NCBI RefSeq assembly: GCF_003732425.1
Contig: NZ_MOBX01000004.1
Coordinates: 62,001 to 126,000, forward strand
Length of the DNA: 64,000 nt
From: Pseudomonas fluorescens
GTDB taxonomy: Bacteria; Pseudomonadota; Gammaproteobacteria; Pseudomonadales; Pseudomonadaceae
Direction: 5' to 3'
Shown: positions 55,271 to 63,985 of the stretch, piece after piece
Numbering within the stretch: the first letter of the stretch is position 1
Layout: each line of letters begins with the position of its first letter
The notes under the pieces: model-generated
Told to the model about the DNA's origin: nothing
The model's input: only the letters and a program-made list of their open reading frames with translations
The model's database searches: none
Program-made: the position numbers and the translations under genes

Positions 55271-56233
55271 ATGTCTGATTCTTGCGCAGCCAAACCCAAA
55301 ATCGCCATCAGTGCTTGCCTGCTGGGCGCCGAGGTGCGCTACAACGGTGGACATAAGGAATCACGCCTGTGCAGCCGCACCCTCACCGAGCATTTCGATT
55401 TCGTCCCGGTGTGTCCGGAAGTCGCGATCGGGCTGGGCATACCCCGCGAGCCGATCCGCCTTGTCGGCGAGGCCGAGCATCCGCAAGCGGTCGGCACGGT
55501 AAACCCGTCGATCAATGTCACTCAGCCATTGGCCGAATACGGCACGAAAATGGCCGCCGAGCTTGATGACATCTGCGGCTACATCTTCATGCAGCAGTCG
55601 CCGTCATGCGGCCTCGAACGGGTCAAGGTCTACCACGCCAACGGCGCTCCGGTGAACGGCGGCGGGCGCGGGATTTACGCCCAGGCGTTCTGCGCACAGC
55701 ACCCGGATCTGCCCGTGGAAGAAGCCGGGCGCCTCAACGATCCGGTGCTGCGCGAAAACTTCATCACCCGTGTGTTCGCCTACAGCGAATGGCAACAAGT
55801 TCTCGCCGGGGGCCTGAGTCGTCGCGCCCTCACCGAATTCCACTCGCGCTACAAATACTTGTTGATGGCGCACAACCCGCTGCAGTACAAGGCGCTCGGC
55901 AAGTTGCTGGGCAACATGGCCGACACTGATCCCGCCGAACTCGGCCCCTATTACTTCAGCGAACTGATGGCTGCCCTGAAGAAATGCGCCACGCGCGGCA
56001 CCCACAGCAATGTCCTGCTGCACATCAGCGGTTATCTGAAACAGGCGATCAGCGCCGAAGACAAACAGGAAATGCAACACGTCATCGGCCAGTACCGCCA
56101 AGGCATTGTGCCGCTGGTGGTGCCATTGACGTTGCTCAAGCATCACTTCCGCCTCCATCCGGATTCGTACATCGCGCAACAGGTTTACCTGCAACCGCAC
56201 CCGGAAAACCTCAGTCTGCGAAACGCCATCTAA
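55271..56233 (+). CDS. rudS: RudS-like tRNA 4-thiouridine desulfidase (DUF523-DUF1722, YbgA)
   Basis: The 320-residue protein joins an N-terminal TudS/DUF523 domain (about 8-160) with a C-terminal DUF1722 domain (about 195-315; FHSRYKYLLMAHNPLQYKAL). Three Cys expected to hold the 4Fe-4S cluster are seen: Cys16 in ISACLLG, Cys48 in VPVCPEV, Cys113 in SPSCG. Fused TudS-DUF1722 proteins (RudS) are reported to remove sulfur from 4-thiouridine in tRNA and to lessen UVA growth arrest. The start at 55271 has GAGG 6 bases before. It is the first gene of the nine-gene light operon; its TAA overlaps the next ATG. In E. coli ybgA is likewise next to phr. Confidence 0.9.
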   Translation: MSDSCAAKPKIAISACLLGAEVRYNGGHKESRLCSRTLTEHFDFVPVCPEVAIGLGIPREPIRLVGEAEHPQAVGTVNPSINVTQPLAEYGTKMAAELDDICGYIFMQQSPSCGLERVKVYHANGAPVNGGGRGIYAQAFCAQHPDLPVEEAGRLNDPVLRENFITRVFAYSEWQQVLAGGLSRRALTEFHSRYKYLLMAHNPLQYKALGKLLGNMADTDPAELGPYYFSELMAALKKCATRGTHSNVLLHISGYLKQAISAEDKQEMQHVIGQYRQGIVPLVVPLTLLKHHFRLHPDSYIAQQVYLQPHPENLSLRNAI

Positions 56234-57174
56234 TGAATGACAAACTCGATACCAGCGCCCAGGAAGACCTTGGCGCTGATTTTAAAAAAGCCCTCGACGA
56301 GGGCTGGCTGCCGATTCGCGAAGTCGCCCGGCAGACCGGCGTCAACGCGATCACCCTGCGCGCCTGGGAGCGCCGCTACGGGCTGGTCGTGCCGCAGCGC
56401 ACGCCCAAGGGCCACCGGCTGTATTCGGCCGAACATGTGCAACAGATTCTGACCATCCTCACTTGGCTCAACCGTGGTGTTGCCGTCAGTCAGGTCAAAC
56501 CGCTGCTCGACGCACCACAGGCGTTCAGCGAGTCGGTGGAGAACGACTGGCAGCGCTTGCGCCAAACCCTGCTTACAGCCGTCACGCAACTCAATGAACG
56601 CAGCCTCGACGACAGCGTCAATCAGGCCATGGCGCTCTACCCGCCACGTACCCTGTGCGAGCAATTGCTGATGCCGCTCCTGGCGGAACTGGAGCAGCGC
56701 TGGCAAGGCCAGTTCGGCGCGCAGATGGAACGGGTGTTCTTTTATTCGTGGTTGCGCAGCAAATTCGGCACACGCATCTACCATAACAATCGTCAGCTGC
56801 ATGGCGCCCCGCTGTTGTTGATCAATCATTCCGACCTGCCACTGGAACCTCATCTGTGGCTATGCGCGTGGCTGATCAGCAGCGCCGACTGTCCGGTGCA
56901 AGTGTTTGACTGGCCGCTGCCGGCGGCCGAACTGGCGCTGGCGGTCGAACATCTGCAAGCCCGTGGCGTACTGCTGTATTCCAGCAAAGCCATGAACCTT
57001 GCGCAGTTACCCAAGCTACTGAACGGAGTCAGTTGCCCAAAAATGCTGGTCGGACCAACGGTATGCATCCACCACGCCGAGTTGTCCGTAAAAACCTCCG
57101 AGATGGCTGATGTGTTCCTGGCTGAAGACGCGCTTTTGGCGCATCAGGAACTCGTTCAGCGTGGGCTGATTTAA
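56233..57174 (+). CDS. pplR1: MerR-family light-response regulator (PplR1/LitR class II-like)
   Basis: The 313-residue protein has a MerR DNA-binding domain at residues 24-95 (WLPIREVARQTGVNAITLRA, then WERRYGLVVPQRTPKGHRLY). The remaining part resembles the LitR/CarH sensor region in length but lacks the B12-contacting Glu-His pair and the DxHxxG loop, so it fits class II LitR, which works with separate LOV blue-light proteins. No LOV gene is in this window. Operators of the published PplR1 type stand upstream of its own operon, so autoregulation is expected. TAATG junctions couple it to both neighbours. Confidence 0.88.
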   Translation: MNDKLDTSAQEDLGADFKKALDEGWLPIREVARQTGVNAITLRAWERRYGLVVPQRTPKGHRLYSAEHVQQILTILTWLNRGVAVSQVKPLLDAPQAFSESVENDWQRLRQTLLTAVTQLNERSLDDSVNQAMALYPPRTLCEQLLMPLLAELEQRWQGQFGAQMERVFFYSWLRSKFGTRIYHNNRQLHGAPLLLINHSDLPLEPHLWLCAWLISSADCPVQVFDWPLPAAELALAVEHLQARGVLLYSSKAMNLAQLPKLLNGVSCPKMLVGPTVCIHHAELSVKTSEMADVFLAEDALLAHQELVQRGLI

Positions 57175-58640
57175 TGGACGCCGTGAGTGCCGACATGCAA
57201 TTGATCTGGCTGCGCAGCGACTTGCGCCAACATGACAACACCGCCCTCGCGGCCGCCGCAGCGCGCGGCCCGACGGTTGCGGTGTATCTGTTGAGCCCGC
57301 AGCAGTGGCTGGAACATGACGATGCGCCGTGCAAGGTCGACTTCTGGTTGCGCAACCTCGATGAGCTGAGCAAAAGCCTCGCCGCGCTGAACATTCCGTT
57401 ACTGATCCGTCCTGCCGCGCATTGGGATCAAGCTCCAGCGGAACTGCTCAAGCTCTGTCGGCAACTGAAGATCGAAGCCGTACACGTCAACGAAGAATAC
57501 GGCGTCCATGAAAGCCGTCGCGATGCGGCGGTGGCGGACACGCTGAAGGCCGAGGGCATCACGTTTCACAGCTACCTTGATCAGTTGCTGTTCAAACCCG
57601 GCAGCGTGCTGACCAAGACCGGCACTTATTTCCAGGTGTTCAGCCAATTCCGCAAAGTCTGTTACGAACGTCTGCACCGCTCGATGCCGGCCCTTATACA
57701 GACGCCCGGCAAACAGGCAAAACTTCAGATCGACAGCGATCCGGTGCCCACATCCGTCAACGGCTTCGCCACACCAAGTCAAACCCTGCGCGATCTGTGG
57801 CCGGCCGGTGAGCAGGAAGCCCGGCGCCGTCTCGACACCTTCACCGACGCGCAGATCGACTACTACCAAAGCGAACGCGACTTCCCGGCCAAACCCGGCA
57901 CCAGTCAGCTCTCGGCGTATCTCGCCGCCGGGGTGATCTCGCCACGGCAATGCCTGCACGCCGCCCTGCAAAGCAATCAGGGCGAGTTCGAAAGCGGCAA
58001 GGTCGGTGCGGTCACCTGGATCAACGAACTGCTGTGGCGCGAGTTCTACAAACACATTCTGGTCGGCTATCCACGGGTCTCGCGGCACCGCGCGTTTCGC
58101 CAGGAAACCGAAGCGCTGGCCTGGCGTGATGCGCCGGACGATCTCGCCGCCTGGCAAGAAGCACGCACCGGTCTGCCGATCATCGACGCGGCCATGCGCC
58201 AATTGCTCGAAACCGGCTGGATGCACAATCGCCTGCGCATGATCGTGGCGATGTTCCTGACCAAAAACCTGCTGATCGACTGGCGCGAAGGCGAACGCTT
58301 TTTCATGCGCCACCTGATTGATGGCGATTTGGCGGCGAACAACGGTGGCTGGCAATGGAGCGCCTCGACCGGCACCGATTCAGCGCCGTACTTCCGCATC
58401 TTCAACCCGCTGAGCCAGTCGGAAAAATTCGACAGCGAAGGCCTGTTCATCAAGCACTGGCTACCGGAACTGGCGACCCTCAACAAGAAAGAAGTGCACA
58501 ACCCGGCCGACGTCGGTGGTTTGTTCGGCGCGGCGGACTACCCGTCGCCGATCGTCAACCTCAGCACCTCGCGCCAGCGCGCATTGGCCGCCTTCAAGAA
58601 TCTACCATCGCGTACGTCTACCGGAGGCGGTGATGAGTGA
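57174..58640 (+). CDS. phrB: Deoxyribodipyrimidine photolyase (CPD class I)
   Basis: The 488-residue enzyme splits UV-induced cyclobutane pyrimidine dimers using blue light. The N-terminal antenna-binding Rossmann domain starts QLIWLRSDLRQHDNTALA. The FAD and DNA-binding region has WINELLWREFYKHIL, ETGWMHNRLRMIVAMFLTK and GDLAANNGGWQWSASTGTD, complete class I signatures. A second ATG at 57195 could also serve as start; 57174 was kept because it overlaps the previous stop. It overlaps the following gene by 8 bases. Confidence 0.97.
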   Translation: MDAVSADMQLIWLRSDLRQHDNTALAAAAARGPTVAVYLLSPQQWLEHDDAPCKVDFWLRNLDELSKSLAALNIPLLIRPAAHWDQAPAELLKLCRQLKIEAVHVNEEYGVHESRRDAAVADTLKAEGITFHSYLDQLLFKPGSVLTKTGTYFQVFSQFRKVCYERLHRSMPALIQTPGKQAKLQIDSDPVPTSVNGFATPSQTLRDLWPAGEQEARRRLDTFTDAQIDYYQSERDFPAKPGTSQLSAYLAAGVISPRQCLHAALQSNQGEFESGKVGAVTWINELLWREFYKHILVGYPRVSRHRAFRQETEALAWRDAPDDLAAWQEARTGLPIIDAAMRQLLETGWMHNRLRMIVAMFLTKNLLIDWREGERFFMRHLIDGDLAANNGGWQWSASTGTDSAPYFRIFNPLSQSEKFDSEGLFIKHWLPELATLNKKEVHNPADVGGLFGAADYPSPIVNLSTSRQRALAAFKNLPSRTSTGGGDE

Positions 58641-59055
58641 ATTCCTGCGCCGCTTTGCCCGGCAATTTTCAGCGTTGAACAAAGACAACCTGCAAAGCCT
58701 GGGCGAGCTGTACAGCGATGACGTTCATTTCACCGACCCACTGCACGAGGTGAAGGGGCTGACAAAACTGCGCGACTATTTCGGCGAGCTGTACGCCAAC
58801 GTCAGCGAACTGCGTTTCGACTTTCATGGTTTCGACCAGATTGGCGACGGTGAAGGCTATCTGCGTTGGGTCATGAGTTATCGCCACCCGCGCCTGGCGG
58901 GTGGCCGTGTAATTAGTGTCAGCGGCTGCTCGCATTTGCTGTGGCACGACAAGGTGTATCGCCATCGGGATTATTTCGATGCCGGGGCGCTGCTGTATGA
59001 ACACTTGCCAGTATTGGGCCGGGTCATTGCCTGGCTGAAAAGGAGAATGGGATGA
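58633..59055 (+). CDS. NTF2-like (SnoaL-type) protein
   Basis: The 140-residue protein has the cone-shaped NTF2/SnoaL fold pattern: NLQSLGELYSDDVHFTDPLH near residue 19, a tail LAGGRVISVSGCSHLLWHDK and RDYFDAGALLYEHLP. Members are small enzymes or ligand carriers. A GGAGGCGG site precedes the ATG at 58633, inside the end of phrB. It lies between photolyase and SDR in the light operon; a role in modified lipid synthesis is possible but unproven. Confidence 0.88.
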   Translation: MSEFLRRFARQFSALNKDNLQSLGELYSDDVHFTDPLHEVKGLTKLRDYFGELYANVSELRFDFHGFDQIGDGEGYLRWVMSYRHPRLAGGRVISVSGCSHLLWHDKVYRHRDYFDAGALLYEHLPVLGRVIAWLKRRMG

Positions 59056-59834
59056 GTCTTACGCCTCCACGGCGTTATTGGTTGACCGGGGCCAGCAGTG
59101 GCATCGGCGCGGCGCTGGCTGAAGAGATCCTGAAAAGCGGTGCACACCTGGCGGTCAGTTCCCGTCAGATCGCCCCGCTCAAGGTCTTGTCGCAACGCTA
59201 TCCGGGGCAGGTATTGGTGGTGCCGGGGGATCTGACCAACAGCCAGACAGTTCGCGAAATCGGCGAGCAGATCGCCGCGGACTGGGGTTCGCTGGATTCG
59301 GTGATCCTCAACGCCGGCACCTGCGAATACGTGGATGCCAAGCAATTCGACTCGTCGATCATCGAGCACGTGGTGCGCACCAACCTGCTCGCCAGCAGTT
59401 ATTGCATCGAAGCCGCGCTGCCGCTGCTGCGCAAAGGCACTGCGCCGCATCTGATCGGTGTGGCCAGTTCGGTGACCTACCTGCCGCTGCCACGGGCCGA
59501 AGCCTACGGTGCATCGAAGGCCGGTTTGCGTTACCTGTTCGAGTCACTGCGCATCGATCTGGCCGACGAAGGCATTGAAGTCACCGTGGTCAGCCCCGGT
59601 TTTGTGGAAACCCCGCTGACCGCCAAAAACGACTTCCCCATGCCCTTGAGCTGGCCTGTGGATAAAGCCGCACGGCACATCTTCGCCAAGCTCAAAGATC
59701 GGCCATTGGAAATCGCCTTCCCGGCGCTGTTCATGGCCGCGCTGTGGCCACTGTCGAAACTGCCGGCGCGCGTGCAACTGGCCATCGGCAAGCGCATGGT
59801 GCGCAAGTCGCCTCCGCTGACTGATCCGACATGA
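59052..59834 (+). CDS. Short-chain dehydrogenase/reductase
   Basis: The 260-residue SDR has the cofactor motif TGASSGIGAAL near residue 13, LNAGT near 88, Ser in VASSVTYLPLP and the catalytic YGASK near 155. The C-terminus has a basic hydrophobic stretch (LFMAALWPLSKLPARVQL) that may bind the membrane. It overlaps both neighbours by 4 bases (ATGA). An SDR is also part of the singlet-oxygen-induced cfaA operon of Rhodobacter sphaeroides, a similar gene set. Confidence 0.92.
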   Translation: MSLTPPRRYWLTGASSGIGAALAEEILKSGAHLAVSSRQIAPLKVLSQRYPGQVLVVPGDLTNSQTVREIGEQIAADWGSLDSVILNAGTCEYVDAKQFDSSIIEHVVRTNLLASSYCIEAALPLLRKGTAPHLIGVASSVTYLPLPRAEAYGASKAGLRYLFESLRIDLADEGIEVTVVSPGFVETPLTAKNDFPMPLSWPVDKAARHIFAKLKDRPLEIAFPALFMAALWPLSKLPARVQLAIGKRMVRKSPPLTDPT

Positions 59835-61078
59835 AAATAGCCATCGTCGGCAGCGGCATCGCCGGGCTTACCTGCGCCTACCTGCTCAATCGCCGCCATG
59901 AAATCACGGTATTCGAGGCCGGCGACTGGGTCGGTGGCCATACGCACACCGTGGACGTTACCGTCGCAGGACGGCAGTACGCCGTGGACACCGGTTTCAT
60001 CGTCTTCAACGACTGGACCTACCCGAACTTCATCCGCCTGCTCGACCAGCTCGGCGTGGCGTTCAAACCGACGGAAATGAGTTTCTCGGTGACCGACCCG
60101 GACACCGGTCTGGAATACAACGGCAATAACCTCAACAGCCTCTTCGCTCAGCGCAGCAATTTGTTGTCGCCGGGGTTCTGGGGCATGTTGCGCGATATCC
60201 TGCGGTTCAACAAAGAAGCCCAGCGCGACCTCGTCGAACTGCGCATCGCCGCCGACACCACGCTCGACGAATACCTCAAGGCCGGCGGTTACGGCGAACG
60301 TTTCATCCTGCATTACATCGTGCCGATGGGCTCGGCGATCTGGTCGATGCCAATGGCGGAAATGCTTAACTTCCCGCTGCAGTTTTTTGTGCGGTTCTTC
60401 AAGAACCACGGGCTGCTGTCAGTCAGTGATCGACCGCAATGGCAAGTCATCGAAGGCGGTTCCAGCGCTTACATCGCGCCGCTGACGGCCGCGTTCAAGG
60501 ACAGGATTCGGCTCAATTGCCCGGTCACCCGGGTCGATCGAGATGTGCATGGCGTAGTTATCCACAGCCCGGCAGGCCTTGAGCACTTCGACCGGGTGGT
60601 GTTCGCCTGTCACAGCGACCAGGCGCTGAAACTGCTGGCGGTTCCCAGCGATGCCGAACGCGCGATCCTCGGTGCCCTGCCCTACGCCGACAACGAAGTG
60701 GTGCTGCACACCGACACGCGTTTGCTGCCGACGCGCAAACTGGCCTGGGCCAGCTGGAACTATCGGCTCAGCGGCGCCGGCCACACTCACGCCGCCGTCA
60801 CCTATGACATGAACATTCTGCAGGGCATTCAGAGCGACACCACGTTCTGCGTCAGCCTCAATCAGAGTGCCGGCATCAGCCCCGACAAAGTGCTCGCCCG
60901 CTACACCTACGCCCACCCGCAGTTCAGCCTCGCGGCAGTGGCGGCGCAGCAGCGCTGGGGCGAACTGGATGGCGCGCAACACACGCATTATTGCGGAGCT
61001 TACTGGGCCAACGGTTTTCATGAGGACGGTGTGGTCAGCGCCTTGCGCGTGGCCGCCGCGTTCGGGGAAAGCTTATGA
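59831..61078 (+). CDS. FAD-dependent oxidoreductase (amine oxidase fold; UfaD-like candidate)
   Basis: The 415-residue flavoprotein has the FAD motif IAIVGSGIAGLTCAYLL at residues 3-19, followed by FEAGDWVGGHTHTVDV. It belongs to the FAD oxidoreductases regularly placed before DUF1365 and a cyclopropane-synthase homolog. In furan fatty acid synthesis a flavin desaturase (UfaD) acts on the methylated fatty acid made by UfaM; this gene is a candidate for that step by context. It overlaps the SDR and DUF1365 genes by 4 bases each. Confidence 0.88.
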   Translation: MKIAIVGSGIAGLTCAYLLNRRHEITVFEAGDWVGGHTHTVDVTVAGRQYAVDTGFIVFNDWTYPNFIRLLDQLGVAFKPTEMSFSVTDPDTGLEYNGNNLNSLFAQRSNLLSPGFWGMLRDILRFNKEAQRDLVELRIAADTTLDEYLKAGGYGERFILHYIVPMGSAIWSMPMAEMLNFPLQFFVRFFKNHGLLSVSDRPQWQVIEGGSSAYIAPLTAAFKDRIRLNCPVTRVDRDVHGVVIHSPAGLEHFDRVVFACHSDQALKLLAVPSDAERAILGALPYADNEVVLHTDTRLLPTRKLAWASWNYRLSGAGHTHAAVTYDMNILQGIQSDTTFCVSLNQSAGISPDKVLARYTYAHPQFSLAAVAAQQRWGELDGAQHTHYCGAYWANGFHEDGVVSALRVAAAFGESL

Positions 61079-61890
61079 ACAGCGCCCTGTATAGCGGCTG
61101 GATCGGCCATCGGCGTTTTTCGCCACGCCGTCATGAATTCCGTTACCGGATCGGCTTGCTCTACCTTGATCTCAGCGAACAGGACGCGGTGCTTGCGCTG
61201 TCGCCACTGGCCGGGCGCAGTCGCTTCGCGCCATTTTCATTTCGCGAGACTGACTATCTCAAGACTTTTACCAGCCGTGGCATGCGCCTGATCGATGCCG
61301 TGCGCCAGCAGGTCGGCCTTGCCATCGGTCATGAACCGCAAGGCTCGATCTGCCTGCTGACCCAGGCGCGCAGTTGGGGGCTGTCGTTCAACCCGGTGAG
61401 TTTCTTTTACTGCCATGAGGCGGACGGGCAACTGGCGGCGATCGTCTGCGAAGTGACCAACACGCCGTGGGGCGAGCGCTACCACTATGTGTTGCCGGCG
61501 CGCCCGCCAGTCAATCTGCAGGATTTCCATCAGCATTTCGCCGTGGCCAAGGCCTTTCACGTTTCGCCGTTCCTGCCGCGCGATCTTGAATACCGCATGA
61601 GCTTCAGCCCTGCCGCGCAAAAACTCGGCGTACACATGGCCGACTGGCAGGGCGAGCACAAACTGTTCGACGCGACGCTCAATCTGCAACGCGAAAGCCT
61701 CGACCGTCGCAGCCTGCATCGTTACTTGCGGCGCTTTCCGTGGATGACCGCGAAAACCGCGTTGGCCATTTACTGGCAGGCACTGCGGCTGCTGCTCAAA
61801 CGCGCACCGATTTTTGCTCACCAGACTGCCGATGGCAGTTTTCAAACCGCCACTGTGCCTCCCAAGGAGCACCGCCATGAAATCCTCTAG
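61075..61890 (+). CDS. DUF1365 domain protein
   Basis: The 271-residue protein reads SGWIGHRRFSPRRHEFRYRI at the start and has ARSWGLSFNPVSFFYCHEA in the middle and AKAFHVSPFLPRDLEYRMSF, the pattern of DUF1365. The family nearly always sits between an FAD oxidoreductase and a cyclopropane-fatty-acid-synthase homolog, as here. Biochemical function is not known. It overlaps the next gene by 14 bases. Confidence 0.93.
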   Translation: MNSALYSGWIGHRRFSPRRHEFRYRIGLLYLDLSEQDAVLALSPLAGRSRFAPFSFRETDYLKTFTSRGMRLIDAVRQQVGLAIGHEPQGSICLLTQARSWGLSFNPVSFFYCHEADGQLAAIVCEVTNTPWGERYHYVLPARPPVNLQDFHQHFAVAKAFHVSPFLPRDLEYRMSFSPAAQKLGVHMADWQGEHKLFDATLNLQRESLDRRSLHRYLRRFPWMTAKTALAIYWQALRLLLKRAPIFAHQTADGSFQTATVPPKEHRHEIL

Positions 61891-63142
61891 TCTGTCGGTC
61901 AGTCGGCTCAGCACCAACGGTTTGACCGGGTCGCTGCTGCGCCGTGGCGTGCTGCGCCAATTGGCTCAGCTGAAAAACGGCCAACTGCTGGTGGTCGAGG
62001 ACGGCGAACGCCTGATGTTCGGTACGCCGGGCAGTGCTTTGCTCGGGGAAATCCATGTGCTCGACCCGGCCGTCTGGGGCCTGGTCGCCGGGAACGGTTC
62101 GATTGGCGCCGGCGAAGCCTTTATCCATGGCTATTGGAGTTCGCCGGATCTGACGGCCGTGGTCCGCGTGTTCGTCAGCAATCTGGACGTGCTCGATGCC
62201 ATGGAGGGCGGTCTGGCCCGCCTCAGCCGCCCGCTGGTGCAAGGCCTGCACTGGCTGAACCGCAACACCCGCAAGGGTTCGCAGAAGAACATCGCCGCGC
62301 ACTACGATCTGGGCAACGATCTGTTCGAGCAGTTTCTCGACCCGACCATGATGTATTCGGCGGCGCAATTCCTTACGCCGGAAGACAGCCTCGAACAGGC
62401 ACAACTGAACAAACTGGAGCGCATCTGTCAGAAGCTCGCGCTCAAGGACAGCGACCATTTGCTGGAGATCGGCACCGGTTGGGGCAGCATGGCACTCTAT
62501 GCCGCGCAACATTACGGCTGCCGCGTTACCACCACCACACTGTCGAAAGAGCAATACGCGTTTACTGCGCAACGCATCGAACAACTGGGCTTGCAGGATC
62601 GCGTTACGCTGTTGCTCAAGGACTACCGCGACCTGACCGGCGAATACGACAAACTGGTGTCGATCGAGATGATCGAAGCCGTCGGGCACCGCTTCCTGCC
62701 AACCTACTTCAAACAGTGCGCGCAGTTGCTCAAGAGCAACGGCCTGATGCTGATCCAGGCGATCACCATCCGCGAGCAGCGTTACGAACAAGCCAAGCGC
62801 GGCGTCGATTTCATCCAGCGTTACATCTTCCCCGGCGGCGCCCTGCCCTGCGTGCAGAAAATGCTCGAAGTGGTCGGCCGCGACACCGACATGAACCTGC
62901 TGCACATGGAAGATTTCGGCTTGCACTACGCCCGCACCCTGCGCCTGTGGCACGAGAACTTCCGCCGCGCCCACGGCCGCTTGAGCGAACTGGGCTATGA
63001 CGATTATTTCCTGCGGCTGTGGGAGTTTTACCTGTGTTACTGCGAGGGCGGTTTCCTCGAGCGCACTATCGGCACCGCACAATTGCTGCTGGCCAAACCG
63101 GCGGCGATGACCGCGCCGCTGCTCGGACGCTTCGATGCTTGA
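61877..63142 (+). CDS. ufaM: Cyclopropane-fatty-acid-synthase-family methyltransferase (UfaM-like)
   Basis: The 421-residue SAM-dependent enzyme has an N-terminal lipid-binding region (about 1-130), HYDLGNDLFEQFLDPTMMYS near residue 146, the SAM motif LLEIGTGWGSMALYAAQHYG near 196 and FIQRYIFPGGALPCV near 314. Cfa enzymes add a methylene or methyl group to unsaturated phospholipid acyl chains. In P. putida a light-induced homolog is annotated ufaM, for furan-containing fatty acids. The ATG at 61877 has AAGGAG 7 bases before. It is followed with 8-base overlap by DUF2878. Confidence 0.88.
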   Translation: MKSSSLSVSRLSTNGLTGSLLRRGVLRQLAQLKNGQLLVVEDGERLMFGTPGSALLGEIHVLDPAVWGLVAGNGSIGAGEAFIHGYWSSPDLTAVVRVFVSNLDVLDAMEGGLARLSRPLVQGLHWLNRNTRKGSQKNIAAHYDLGNDLFEQFLDPTMMYSAAQFLTPEDSLEQAQLNKLERICQKLALKDSDHLLEIGTGWGSMALYAAQHYGCRVTTTTLSKEQYAFTAQRIEQLGLQDRVTLLLKDYRDLTGEYDKLVSIEMIEAVGHRFLPTYFKQCAQLLKSNGLMLIQAITIREQRYEQAKRGVDFIQRYIFPGGALPCVQKMLEVVGRDTDMNLLHMEDFGLHYARTLRLWHENFRRAHGRLSELGYDDYFLRLWEFYLCYCEGGFLERTIGTAQLLLAKPAAMTAPLLGRFDA

Positions 63143-63626
63143 GCGTGTCGCCAATGCCGTGCTGTTCCAGATCGGCTGGCTGACCTGCGTGCTCGGCGGC
63201 AACAGCCCGTGGTTGCTGATCGCGCTGGCGGTGCTGGTGATCCATTTGCGCTGGATCAGCAGTTGGGCGGCTGAGGGCCGTTTGATCCTCAGCGTGGTGA
63301 TTGTCGGCACCGCTGTCGACAGTGTGTTGCGCGGTGCCGGGGTATTCGCGTTTCAGGATCAGTCGCCGTTGATTCCGTTGTGGCTGATGCTGCTCTGGGC
63401 GCTGCTGGCGACCACCTTGCGTCATTGTCTGGCGTGGAGCGCGCGGCCCTGGTGGCTGGCGAGCTTACTCGGCGCTGTCGGCGGCGCGCTGTCGTATTAC
63501 GCTGGCGGGCGCTTGGCCGGGGTGCAATTTCCCTATGGCGAACTGCCGACGCTGATCGGCATCGGCCTGCTCTGGGCACTGCTGTTTCCATTGCTGCATA
63601 CGATGGCTCGGCGACTGGCTCACTGA
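63135..63626 (+). CDS. DUF2878 integral membrane protein
   Basis: The 163-residue protein has about five membrane helices (for instance ALLGAVGGALSYYAGGRLAG) and the early block VLFQIGWLTCVLGGNSPWLL typical of DUF2878. It is the last of the nine overlapping genes; the following 53 bases separate it from a YkgJ-type gene. In related clusters it accompanies the Cfa-type gene. Function unknown; a membrane subunit or carrier for the lipid-modifying enzymes is conceivable. Confidence 0.9.
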   Translation: MLERVANAVLFQIGWLTCVLGGNSPWLLIALAVLVIHLRWISSWAAEGRLILSVVIVGTAVDSVLRGAGVFAFQDQSPLIPLWLMLLWALLATTLRHCLAWSARPWWLASLLGAVGGALSYYAGGRLAGVQFPYGELPTLIGIGLLWALLFPLLHTMARRLAH

Positions 63627-63679
63627 GCGTCCGTCAGACCTTTCACACGTGTATCGTCCGCTGCCTTACACTGCCGACC

Positions 63680-63985
63680 ATGAAGACCATTCCTCACCAA
63701 CAAATCACTGAACCGGCGGTCACCTGCTCGACCTGCGCGGCGTGCTGTTGCCAGCTCGAAGTGATGCTGATCACCGACACCGGCGTGCCTGATCGCTTTA
63801 TCGATACCGATGAGTGGGGCGGTGAAGTGATGTTGCGTCTGGACGACGGCTGGTGCGCGGCGCTGGATCGCGACAGCATGATGTGCACGATCTATGAAAA
63901 ACGGCCGCTGATCTGTCGCGAATTCGAGATGGGCGCGCCGGAGTGCATTGAAGAGCGCAAAGGCATCACGACTGCCTACCGCTGA
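63680..63985 (+). CDS. YkgJ family Cys-cluster protein
   Basis: The 101-residue protein has CSTCAACCCQLE at about residue 16 and MMCTIYEKRPLICREFEMG with a further Cys in APECIEE, the pattern of the YkgJ/CxxCxxCC family, thought to bind zinc or an iron-sulfur cluster. It begins 53 bases after DUF2878, so it may be read from the same transcript or its own promoter. Function unknown. Confidence 0.88.
   Translation: MKTIPHQQITEPAVTCSTCAACCCQLEVMLITDTGVPDRFIDTDEWGGEVMLRLDDGWCAALDRDSMMCTIYEKRPLICREFEMGAPECIEERKGITTAYR

Noticed and set aside
56233..57174. Possible B12-dependent CarH-type sensor
   Set aside because: The cobalamin-contacting Glu-His and DxHxxG motifs are not present in the C-terminal part.
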